From Pseudomonas sp. NFIX28 (GTDB lineage Bacteria; Pseudomonadota; Gammaproteobacteria; Pseudomonadales; Pseudomonadaceae): DNA of 64,000 nt. Positions 17,376 through 26,574 of this stretch are shown here, one piece after another. The notes beneath the pieces were generated by a model. That model made no database searches. It saw only the letters and a list, made by a program, of their open reading frames with translations, and had not been told where the DNA came from. The stretch is from positions 186,001 through 250,000 of the forward strand of contig NZ_FNPW01000007.1 of assembly GCF_900107395.1 (NCBI RefSeq). Reading direction: 5' to 3'. The position numbers were made by a program, and so were the translations under genes. Every line of letters begins with the position of its first letter. Within the stretch, counting starts at the first letter, position 1.

Positions 17376-17474
17376 GTTAAACGATCCTGTCCATCAGGCC
17401 TCAATTTGGCATCATCTAAATAGGGTTTATCGTTTATCGATACCCTGATACATTGATGCCACGTTAAATGATCC
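17376..17474. promoter_or_regulatory. Composite palindromic site upstream of the serine recombinase
   Basis: A 53-bp imperfect palindrome (17408-17460) has outer arms GGCATCA/TGATGCC and inner arms AGGGT/ACCCT around TTATCGTTTATCGAT. It is flanked by near-identical GTTAAACGATCC (17376-17387) and GTTAAATGATCC (17463-17474). Multi-copy sites of this kind upstream of small serine recombinases are typical res/crossover regions. The assignment is inference. Confidence 0.5.
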
Positions 17475-17490
17475 CTTCTGGAGAAGCCCG

Positions 17491-18060
17491 ATGTCCCGCA
17501 CCTTCCTTTATGCCCGCGTCTCGACATCAGGCCAGTTCACAGAGAACCAAGTGCAAGAGGTCAAAACCGCTGGCTTTGATGTGCAATCGAAGCGAGTAGT
17601 CGAGGAAAAAATCTCAGGCAGCATTGCAGCCAAGGAGCGCCCCGGCTTCCAGAAGCTTTTGGAGCGTATGGAATCGTCTGACGTACTGATCGTTACCAAG
17701 CTTGACCGTCTAGGCCGTAACGCCATGGATGTGCGTCAAACCGTTGAACATCTGGCTACTAACGGCATCCGTGTTCACTGCCTCGCCCTTGGCGGCGTAG
17801 ACCTCACATCAGCAGCAGGCAAGATGACCATGCAGGTGTTGGGTGCAGTGGCTGAGTTTGAACGTGACTTGCTGATTGAGCGTACTCAGGCGGGATTGGC
17901 TCGTGCCAAAGCAGAAGGGAAAAAGCTGGGACGTCCAGAGGCAACCGACACCACCACCGCAGTTCAACGTTTGAAGGCACAAGACAGGACACAGGCTCAG
18001 GTAGCGGCAGAACTATCCATCGGCATCGCCACGGTCAAGCGTCACTGGAACAAGGCTTGA
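17491..18060 (+). CDS. Small serine recombinase (resolvase/invertase family)
   Basis: A 189-residue recombinase of the resolvase/invertase class. The N-terminal catalytic domain contains YARVSTSGQ with the nucleophile Ser11, then [15 protein letters not shown] and the helix [19 protein letters not shown]. The C-terminal segment [21 protein letters not shown] is a DNA-binding HTH. Length is normal. The start follows CTGGAGAAG by a few bases. A palindromic site lies directly upstream. No inverted-repeat-flanked segment is obvious nearby, so dimer or multimer resolution of a circular form of the element fits better than inversion, but this is inference. A UUCG hairpin terminator follows. Confidence 0.92.
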   Translation: MSRTFLYARVSTSGQFTENQVQEVKTAGFDVQSKRVVEEKISGSIAAKERPGFQKLLERMESSDVLIVTKLDRLGRNAMDVRQTVEHLATNGIRVHCLALGGVDLTSAAGKMTMQVLGAVAEFERDLLIERTQAGLARAKAEGKKLGRPEATDTTTAVQRLKAQDRTQAQVAAELSIGIATVKRHWNKA

Positions 18061-18087
18061 TCCTTCCCTCGTTTTGTAGCCTCACTC

Positions 18088-18105
18088 AGCCCGCTTCGGC
18101 GGGCT
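18088..18105 (+). terminator. Terminator hairpin after the serine recombinase
   Basis: AGCCCGC-TTCG-GCGGGCT is a perfect 7-bp stem with a UUCG tetraloop, 27 bp past the stop codon. It is followed by TCGTCAC rather than a clean T-run. Confidence 0.7.
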
Positions 18106-18633
18106 TCGTCACATCTATGACCTGGAGATGGTTGCTTCAACTTATTTTAGAAAAGCAGCGGCTCTCATTTACCCCCCTCGCACTTGGCTAAGCACCTCGG
18201 GCAAAACCACCGGATTATTTTTCCTACCGCAAAACCAAACGACTTTCGAAGTGCACCCGAAATTTTGGCGGGGCAGGGATATTTCCAGCACGCCCCCTCG
18301 ATCCGCCCCCCCCTCATACTACCGCGTGAATCACACGACGATGCGGCCAGTCCTCATTTGCAGCCCAGACAACCGAAAAAACTCGCCTGAAACACACAAA
18401 AATCAGCGACCAGTGAAAAAATCCACGAATCTATGATTTTTGTGCAAAAAAAAATATCCTATGCTGAATCATACTAACTTATTGATTTATATATAAATAA
18501 CTATCAGCAACCTTCTCAAACAACACTATCAGTTAACGCATAAAGGCGAACAACGGAGAAAACCCACTTGCAGACTGCACAATGCGGAAACTAAGATAAG
18601 CACATAGCCAACCATGACAGCAGATTCGCAGAC
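18106..18633. other. Non-coding interval before the DUF5343 gene
   Basis: A 102-codon plus-strand frame at 18128-18436 has proline-rich content, no ribosome-binding site and no recognisable domain, so I leave it out. From about 18430 the sequence is strongly AT-rich (runs of A and TTTATATATAAATAA), a likely promoter zone for the downstream gene. Confidence 0.5.
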
Positions 18634-19374
18634 ATGAACGACAAAATTGTCCGGCCCCCATACACCTCGTACCGCAGCTTTGAAAGCTTGTTGAATGAAC
18701 TGAAAGATCACGAGGTTATGCCTGCGGTTATTGACCGAAGCACGCTACAGAAACGCTCTGGATCAGAACAATCAGCACTGCTTGCAACCTTCAAATGGTT
18801 CGACCTGATTGATGAGAAGCATGCCCCTACAACTCTACTTGAGTCGTATATCGCTGCAGATCAGGATCAAACGAAATCATTACTCAAAGAAATGATTGAA
18901 CGCTCCTACACATTTGTTTCCGATGGGACATTCAACCTTCGTAATGCAACATCGAATCAAATGGCCGACAAGTTTCGTCAATACGATATTTCCGGATCGA
19001 CGCTTACAAAATCTGTCGCCTTTTTCCTCAGTGCCGCTAAAAGCGCGGGTATTTTCGTCAGCCCTCACGTAAAGGCCCCCGCAGCTCCGGTCGGAACCGC
19101 CAAGAAAAAAACAGCAAAACCATTGCCAGCCACTGCGGAACTAGCGCCAACGCCCAGCACATCGTCACACCACCCCCACCCCCATGCCAAGCCCGGAATG
19201 ATCCACATCCCTATACCAATCATGGGCATGAATGATGGATCAATTAATTTGCCGGACAACATGGATGCAAGGCAGTGGGCATCAGTTATCAAGATGACTG
19301 AGTTCATCCTTCAAAACTATCGAGACACAATGGCAGCATCGCCACCCGCAAAGGCGGAGGATGAACTGATATGA
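18634..19374 (+). CDS. DUF5343 family protein
   Basis: A 246-residue protein. Residues 6-150 (PPYTSYRSFESLLNELKDHEV, with later elements KRSGSEQSALLATFKWF, GLID-like DLIDEKHAPT and ISGSTLTKSVAFFL) match the DUF5343 family, a predicted all-helical, winged-helix-like domain found in mobile elements and often near defence or phage genes. The rest is a low-complexity Ala/Pro/Thr/His linker and a short conserved tail (NLPDNMDARQWASVIKMTEFIL). The function is unknown. The ribosome-binding site is weak. The start was chosen because the conserved domain begins immediately afterwards. It is the last recognisable gene of the element. Confidence 0.8.
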   Translation: MNDKIVRPPYTSYRSFESLLNELKDHEVMPAVIDRSTLQKRSGSEQSALLATFKWFDLIDEKHAPTTLLESYIAADQDQTKSLLKEMIERSYTFVSDGTFNLRNATSNQMADKFRQYDISGSTLTKSVAFFLSAAKSAGIFVSPHVKAPAAPVGTAKKKTAKPLPATAELAPTPSTSSHHPHPHAKPGMIHIPIPIMGMNDGSINLPDNMDARQWASVIKMTEFILQNYRDTMAASPPAKAEDELI

Positions 19375-20104
19375 GAAGAGTCTGCGCCACTTATGTCAAT
19401 TCTGCCGACATAGGTGGCCAATAAAAGAAACGCCCCGATTCAAGGTATCCATCTGGTCGAAGGACTTGAATCGAGGCGGTGGCAGACACTGCTCTCTCGC
19501 TGAGATTGCTGCTTTCGATAACCACCTCTGGAAAAGGTAAATGGTTAAAGATCGCATACAAGCTCTACGGGAAGGCGATACGGCAAGGAAGTCGAGGGCG
19601 TCCCTCTACCGATTACCGTTGTGTCCAAGCAGCTGGAGTGTAGCACAACAAGGGTAATTTCCTATCGCCCTCACAAACCTGTGTACGAGGTGACGTATGT
19701 CTCCAGTCAAATCAGTGTTTGTGACTACATATACTCGGATGCGCTTCGGGCGTCTCGAGCATGTGTGCTCCCATTGGCGTAGCTGTCCAACCATGTGAGT
19801 CGCACAAAGAGTAGCCGGAGGAGATTGCTCCTCCGCTTCTCCCCCCCCCCAGGAATACGATCACCCTGAGCCAATGCAAGGGGTGATCGCCCTAGAGTCT
19901 CGACAACAAACACAAAAAATAAACGCCATCCGTTATCACGGGACTTTCTGCGTGCGACGGAGAATCAGGATTGCTCTGATAGCATACGAAAAACGGAAAG
20001 GTTAAAATCGCCAGCACAGTGCACCACTTGGATGTACTTAAACGCTGTCACACTTCGAGAATTTTTGACTAATAACACGTTGATTTACAACGGTTTTTTA
20101 GATA
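19375..20104. other. Hairpin-rich non-coding right end of the element
   Basis: There is no supportable gene in 730 bp. Strong dyads are at 19386-19418 (12-bp stem, one G-T pair), 19431-19478 (14-bp arms CGCCCCGATTCAAG/CTTGAATCGAGGCG, one mismatch), 19816-19835 (8 bp, loop ATTG) and 19858-19889 (CGATCACCC/GGGTGATCG). A run of ten C lies at 19841-19850. TGTCACAC, matching the integrase-side repeats, lies at 20046-20053. The first hairpin may terminate the DUF5343 transcript. The others may belong to an RNA. Confidence 0.6.
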
Positions 20105-20218
20105 GGTGGCAACCCCACCAGCCACACTCCGGCACACAATGTCACCGCTGCGGCTGCTCCCTTCCAGGCCTGACCGGGTTCACGGCTGATCGTTGCGAGG
20201 GGACCAATGGGGTCACCA
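20105..20218 (-). ncRNA. ffs: 4.5S RNA (bacterial SRP RNA), 3' half supplied by the element
   Basis: Read on the minus strand, the conserved SRP core GGTCAGGCCTGGAAGGGAGC is followed by the matching strand CAGCGGTGACATTGTG and the closing stem. The 5' terminal strand GGTGACCCC pairs with GGGGTTGCCACC at the 3' end. Length is about 114 nt, as in Escherichia coli. It binds Ffh to target membrane proteins. The 69 bp from the core to the 3' end are duplicated at 11871-11939, so the copy here is a hybrid: host promoter and 5' half, element-borne 3' half. The exact mature ends are estimated. Confidence 0.92.
20108..20176 (-). repeat. Right attachment site inside ffs
   Basis: A 69-bp direct repeat of 11871-11939 with one mismatch at 20128. 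It lies within the functional 4.5S RNA gene, the integration target. Confidence 0.92.
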
Positions 20219-20249
20219 TAACGACGCTCACCTGACGGCGAGCCGCGCC

Positions 20250-20277
20250 ATTGTACCTATCTGCGGCGAAGTTACAA
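20250..20277 (-). promoter_or_regulatory. Sigma-70 promoter of ffs
   Basis: On the minus strand, TTGTAA (20272-20277) and TACAAT (20250-20255) are 16 bp apart. They predict a transcript starting near 20243, that is, a 5' leader of roughly 25 nt to be removed from the 4.5S precursor, as known for other proteobacteria. Confidence 0.75.
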
Positions 20278-20350
20278 CCGCTCTGTAAGGATTAAAAAAT
20301 CTGAACCGCTTCAAGCACTTGGATCATTACCCCACTTGCTTGTCGATTCC

Positions 20351-20483
20351 TGTAGCCGCTGCCGCAGGCTGCGATCGGCTCCGCAGGAGACGCCAAACCC
20401 GCACCCTCCATTTCCCTGCCCCACCACGCCGCCTGGCCTGGCGGGCGCTCCGCGCCCGTTCGCAGCCTGCGGCAGCGGCTACA
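20351..20483. repeat. REP pair (BIME), copy 1
   Basis: A 133-bp unit has TGTAGCCGCTGCCGCAGGCT at one end and the inverted copy at the other. It is followed 97 bp later by a closely related second unit of the same length. Confidence 0.9.
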
Positions 20484-20580
20484 AAGCGCGCCGCAAACAC
20501 CGCACCGCGTTCCAGACCCATTGCTGCGGGCGCAACTTCCAGCCCAAATGCAACACCGCCCTGTAACGCAACGCCGACCC

Positions 20581-20713
20581 TGTAGCCGCTGCCGCAGGCT
20601 GCGATCGGCTCCGCAGGAGACGCCCAACCTGCCCCCTCCATTTCCCTGACACACCGCACCTCCCGGCCTGGCGGGCGCTTCGCGCCCGATCGCAGCCTGC
20701 GGCAGCGGCTACA
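20581..20713. repeat. REP pair (BIME), copy 2
   Basis: The same 133-bp layout as 20351-20483, with identical outer REP units and similar interior (GGCCTGGCGGGCGC). The two copies form a tandem array with a 230-bp period in the 884-bp interval between ffs and the small gene at 21103. Confidence 0.9.
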
Positions 20714-20852
20714 AGGACCGCGTATAAGTGAGATGGCAGTTTTGCGGCGAGCTGGCCGTCGATTTTTCGCTTTGTTTTGTAAGGGGTTTCCTAGAAACTC
20801 CGGAACGCCTTTGGGCGGGTTGTACCCCTGAATTTGATCGGGCAGTCTGCGG

Positions 20853-21058
20853 GGGTCGCTGCAATTTCAGCGACCCGGATGTGGAAGTCTGGAAGAGTCA
20901 TTGGTACAGCGCTCAACAGCGGCTGCTGGCGTTTTATGTCCGCAGATCCGTGTTATGGCGACCATGCGTGGGGCACTTTCGAGTGCGCCGGGCTTTGGGT
21001 ACCAAGGACTCCCCGGTCTTCCACACCCACGCATGGCTGCCACCCTCTCGTGTGGAAG
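20853..21058 (+). ncRNA. Structured leader of the DUF3077/DUF6124-type gene
   Basis: Visible pairings are GGGTCGCTG/CAGCGACCC (20853-20876) and a perfect 11-bp long-range stem between 20962-20972 (CCATGCGTGGG) and 21026-21036. The segment CTTCCACAC (21018-21026) can pair either with GTGGAAG at 20881-20887 or with GTGTGGAAG at 21050-21058. The frame is open through this region, but the composition and the stems argue for RNA rather than protein. Confidence 0.55.
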
Positions 21059-21102
21059 CGAGACTGGCGGCTTTCACCTTTCAGAGAGTCGTAGGTACCC
21101 AC

Positions 21103-21489
21103 ATGAAAAAGCTCGTCCCCGACCCACCCTTCACTGCCCCGCGCCGACTACGCGATCCGGAACTGGATGCAGCCAATGCCTCCCTGCTCCTGTCGCTCCA
21201 TGACCAGAAGCAACCGCTGCTGGCGCAACTGCAAGAAACCCGCAGCCAGCCCTTCGGCCTGCAGGACGCCCAACAACGGCCGCTGTTCGCGGTGCAGGCC
21301 GGGGTGAATGCCGAAGAAGCCTTGATGCATGTCTCGCTACTGCTCAAATGCGCCGAAGAAGTCTCGGATGAAATCACCGAACAGGGCAGCGGCATCGAAC
21401 GCGGGCTGATCTGGTCCATGGTGCATTCCGTGGAGATGGCTCGCGCAGTGGTCGATGCCTTGCTCGATGGCGTGCGCACCAGCCGCTAA
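21103..21489 (+). CDS. Small Pseudomonas protein, DUF3077/DUF6124 type
   Basis: A 128-residue protein beginning MKKLVPDPPFTAPRR. The N-terminal 'KKLVPDPP' and the later segment PLFAVQAGVNAEEALMHVSLLLKCAEE are hallmarks of a Pseudomonas-restricted family of unknown function that occurs in several copies per genome. The open frame extends upstream to 20728, but that part is a structured leader, so I start at the ATG giving the family N-terminus. The ribosome-binding site is weak (GTAGG). The protein is soluble and mostly helical, with no membrane segments. The role is unknown. Confidence 0.8.
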   Translation: MKKLVPDPPFTAPRRLRDPELDAANASLLLSLHDQKQPLLAQLQETRSQPFGLQDAQQRPLFAVQAGVNAEEALMHVSLLLKCAEEVSDEITEQGSGIERGLIWSMVHSVEMARAVVDALLDGVRTSR

Positions 21490-21497
21490 CCGCCCTT

Positions 21498-21595
21498 GGT
21501 AGGAGCGAAGCTTGCTCGCGAAAGCATCGCCACGGTCTTCTGCCGGGCCGAGTCGCTTGCATTGCGAGCAAGCTTCACGCCTACAGAAGCAGCCC
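21498..21595. repeat. REP pair (AGCGAAGCTTGCTCGCGA family)
   Basis: Facing copies GGTAGGAGCGAAGCTTGCTC and GCGAGCAAGCTTCACGCCTA lie between two convergent genes. They match the half element at 28-53. Confidence 0.8.
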
Positions 21596-21601
21596 GTGCC
21601 G

Positions 21602-22768
21602 TCAGGCTTGTTCGAGTGCTTCGTCGGCCTTGCCGCCGGCCTGCTGGATCACCAGGTGGATGAAGTGCAGCTTGGCGATCACCGCTGGCGGTAACACAAA
21701 GGGATAGAAGTCCGGCTGGCCCATGCTGCGCGACAGCTCGTTGAGCATGCCCGCCAGTTCGATCCAGGCGTTGATGAAAGACAGGAACGCCGGGCCGCCC
21801 GGGTGCTGCGGGTCGTACAGGGCATCCAGCGGGAATGGCTGGTAGTCGAAGTCCATCTCCCGGGCGCTCATGCCGAAGCCCAGCGCGGTATCGACCGCGT
21901 CCATCATGTGCAGGTAATGGGCCCAGGTTTCCGCCCAGTCCTCCCAGGGGTGCATGGTGGCGTAGGCGCTGACATAGGTCTGCGACCAATCGTTGGGCGC
22001 GCCCTGTTGATAATGCCGGTCCAGGGCTTCGGCGTAGCTTGCGCGTTCGTCGCCGAACAGCGCGCGACAGGGCTCCAGCCAATGGCTGCCTGCGATCAGG
22101 CGATCCCAGTAGTAATGCCCCACCTCATGCCGAAAATGGCCGAGCAAGGTGCGATAGGGTTCGTGCATCTGCACTCGAACCTGCTCGCGATAGGCGTCAT
22201 CGGCCTCCTTGATATCGAGGGTGATCAAACCGTTGGCGTGGCCGGTCATGGGTGCCCTGCCCTGCAAATCGACACCGACAAAATCGAAAGCCAGGCCGGC
22301 CTCTTCATCCTCGGCCTTGGCGATCAGCGGCAACCCCAGGCTGACCAGTTGCGCCACCAGGCGGCGCTTGGCGATTTCCACCTTGCGCCAGCGCTCGGGG
22401 TTTTCCGGCACGCCAAGATCGGGAATGGTCCGGTTCAACCTGCACGCCACACACAAGGTGCCGGCAGCATGCGCAGGCAGCAGCCAGTTGCAGGCCGCCG
22501 GGGTATCGAGGTTGGCACAGCGCCGGAACAGCCCGGCTTGCGGATCGACGTCCAGCCGCCAGGTATCGGTCTCCGGCCCTGGCTGCAGCGACGACAAGCG
22601 ACTCTGCTCAGGCTGATAACCCAAGGCCGCCGAGCAGGCCAGGCATTGGCTGTTGCGAAAGAACAGCGACTGCCCGCAGCGACACGGCCAGACCTTGCTG
22701 TTGCGGCCGCTCTCACGGACAAAGGGCGCGGCGATACGGGAACTGAGCTGTTCGAAGAAGCGGTGCAT
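21602..22768 (-). CDS. Putative zinc-dependent metallopeptidase (zincin)
   Basis: A 388-residue protein. The N-terminus has a zinc ribbon-like set Cys29, Cys31, Cys42 and Cys45. The catalytic signature HEVGH is at 214-218 (zinc ligands His214 and His218, base Glu215), followed by a downstream region with EDWAETWAHYLH likely supplying the third ligand. This matches the family annotated as 'putative zinc-binding metallopeptidase' in Pseudomonas. There is no signal peptide, so it is probably cytoplasmic. The substrate is unknown. It is convergent with the small gene at 21103 and separated from ligA by a REP pair. Confidence 0.85.
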   Translation of the reverse strand: MHRFFEQLSSRIAAPFVRESGRNSKVWPCRCGQSLFFRNSQCLACSAALGYQPEQSRLSSLQPGPETDTWRLDVDPQAGLFRRCANLDTPAACNWLLPAHAAGTLCVACRLNRTIPDLGVPENPERWRKVEIAKRRLVAQLVSLGLPLIAKAEDEEAGLAFDFVGVDLQGRAPMTGHANGLITLDIKEADDAYREQVRVQMHEPYRTLLGHFRHEVGHYYWDRLIAGSHWLEPCRALFGDERASYAEALDRHYQQGAPNDWSQTYVSAYATMHPWEDWAETWAHYLHMMDAVDTALGFGMSAREMDFDYQPFPLDALYDPQHPGGPAFLSFINAWIELAGMLNELSRSMGQPDFYPFVLPPAVIAKLHFIHLVIQQAGGKADEALEQA

Positions 22769-22864
22769 GACGATCTCTCCCTGGGCGTGCCAAGACTAGA
22801 TCATGGGAAGGAGACGATTGTTCCATCGCCTTCAGGGCGTTCCTGCCGGGGGAACGCCATTCCA

Positions 22865-22967
22865 TGTAGCCGCTGCCGCAGGCTGCGACAAGGTCCGCAG
22901 GACCTTCCGGCGTCCGACAGAGCAACGCCCGCTGCGCGGTCGATCGCAGCCTTCGGCAACGGCCACA
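22865..22967. repeat. REP pair downstream of ligA
   Basis: TGTAGCCGCTGCCGCAGGCT faces a diverged inverted copy ending CGGCAACGGCCACA. It lies 4 bp from the ligA stop codon. Confidence 0.8.
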
Positions 22968-22970
22968 GGG

Positions 22971-25346
<2,376 letters not shown>

Positions 25347-25359
25347 TCATAAAGCAAAA

Positions 25360-25377
25360 GAGCAGCCTAGGCTGCTC
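25360..25377 (-). terminator. Intrinsic terminator between zipA and ligA
   Basis: On the minus strand, the palindrome GAGCAGCCTAGGCTGCTC is followed by TTTTGCTTT. It lies 89 bp past the zipA stop and 23 bp before ligA. Confidence 0.8.
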
Positions 25378-25404
25378 AATATTTGTCCGGGTGGGCCTTC
25401 GGCC

Positions 25405-25465
25405 CTATCGCGAGCCCGCTCCGGCAGGCCGAGGGTCATGCGGGAGCGGCTGGCTCGCGAAGCGC
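25405..25465. repeat. Degenerate REP pair between zipA and ligA
   Basis: CTATCGCGAGCCCGCTCC and GGGAGCGGCTGGCTCGCGA face each other. They are a diverged version of the GCGAGCAAGC family. Confidence 0.6.
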
Positions 25466-26314
25466 TCAGCGCTTCTGGGTCAGGGCGCGACGTTCGAACT
25501 CGACGATGCGCTGACGGTAGTGCTCGATGGTCTGGGCGGTCAGCACGCTGCGCTGGTCGTCCTTCAGCTCGCCGTTCAGCTCCTGGGACAGCTTGCGCGC
25601 CGCGGCCACCATCACGTCGAAAGCCTGCTTCGGATGACGCGGGCCTGGCAGGCCGAGGAAGAAGCTCACCGCCGGGGTGCTGAAGTGGTCGATGTCGTCC
25701 AGGTCGAATACGCCCGGCTTGACCGCGTTAGCCATGGAGAACAGCACTTCGCCATTGCCGGCCATGCTTTCGTGACGGTGGAAAATATCCATCTCGCCAA
25801 AACGCAGGCCGCTTTCCAGGATGTTCTGCAACAGCGCCGGGCCCTTGAAGCCGCCGGCATCACGGCAGATCACGCTGATTACCAGCACCTCTTCAGCTTG
25901 CGGCTGGTCTTTGTCGGCGTAGCCGGAAGCCTTGGTTTCATCCGGGAAGTCGTCGTCGCGGCTGCTGAAGCTCGGGCCGCCGTCCAGATCCAGGTTGAGG
26001 TTCAGGTCGCCCTGTTGCGGCTCGCTGGCACGCTTGCCACGCTTGGAGCCGGACTCGCGCGGTTCGCGCGCCGGCGCGCTCATCGACGGCAGGTCGTGCT
26101 CGTCGAGTTGCGGTTCCTTATGGGTATCCAGCACACGGGGCGGGCCCAGCAGTTCGGCACTGCTGTCGTCGTCCGGCAGGTTGGACAGGCTGCGATCCAG
26201 GCGGAATTTCAACTTTCCTTTGCCGCCGCGCATACGGCGCCAGCCATCAAAAAGAATACCGGCAATGACAATGATGCCGATGACGATCAGCCACTCGCGC
26301 AGACCGATTTCCAT
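25466..26314 (-). CDS. zipA: Cell division protein ZipA
   Basis: A 282-residue bitopic inner-membrane protein that anchors FtsZ to the membrane. The N-terminal transmembrane helix is [18 protein letters not shown] (about 8-25). A charged, disordered linker follows to about residue 140. The C-terminal FtsZ-binding domain begins near [23 protein letters not shown]. Length is slightly less than the Escherichia coli protein. The smc gene precedes it on the same strand with 260 bp between, typical of gammaproteobacteria. Confidence 0.96.
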   Translation of the reverse strand: MEIGLREWLIVIGIIVIAGILFDGWRRMRGGKGKLKFRLDRSLSNLPDDDSSAELLGPPRVLDTHKEPQLDEHDLPSMSAPAREPRESGSKRGKRASEPQQGDLNLNLDLDGGPSFSSRDDDFPDETKASGYADKDQPQAEEVLVISVICRDAGGFKGPALLQNILESGLRFGEMDIFHRHESMAGNGEVLFSMANAVKPGVFDLDDIDHFSTPAVSFFLGLPGPRHPKQAFDVMVAAARKLSQELNGELKDDQRSVLTAQTIEHYRQRIVEFERRALTQKR

Positions 26315-26574
26315 GTAATCCCGTGCCTCTATGAAAAATGCTGAAAAATAAGAGGTTTAGCAAACTGCAAACCGCTTTAAAACGTGGCGCCAACTCTATG
26401 TTCTGACTGGCCTTTTGCCCACGTAGAGGAAAAATTGACATTAAACTAGCACGACCAAAGACAACTTTACACCGTCTGTCGCAACGGCTTCATTCAATAT
26501 GTCGATCAGCCAGTACTCGGCACAGGTAAAAACCTCTTACTTGTCACTTACATACCGGCTTTGGTCGCCGGATA

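Larger units (their letters stand above)
11871..20176. mobile_element. 8.3-kb integrative element inserted in ffs (4.5S RNA gene)
   Basis: The element lies between two 69-bp direct repeats (11871-11939 and 20108-20176) that differ at one base and are both pieces of the 4.5S RNA gene. Just inside the left repeat is a tyrosine recombinase. Content is AT-richer than the flanks, and the genes are of accessory type: helicase-like ATPase, XRE regulator, Cas2/VapD-like protein, serine recombinase, DUF5343 protein. No conjugation, capsid, terminase, restriction or resistance genes are recognisable. Boundaries are read directly from sequence. Mobility is inferred from the integrase and the repeats. 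Confidence 0.92.

Noticed and set aside
18128..18436. 102-codon plus-strand frame between the serine recombinase and DUF5343 gene
   Set aside because: Proline/serine-rich random-looking translation, no ribosome-binding site, lies in a compositionally mixed non-coding region.
18634..20104. Retron-like unit in the hairpin-rich tail
   Set aside because: Paired hairpins invite the comparison, but no reverse transcriptase is encoded anywhere in the element.
11871..20176. Reading the ffs element as a prophage or conjugative element
   Set aside because: No capsid, terminase, tail, lysis, relaxase or type IV secretion genes are visible.
20728..21102. N-terminal extension of the small gene at 21103
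   Set aside because: Although open, the translation is Arg/Trp/Cys-rich and the DNA contains several perfect stems. The conserved family N-terminus begins at 21103.
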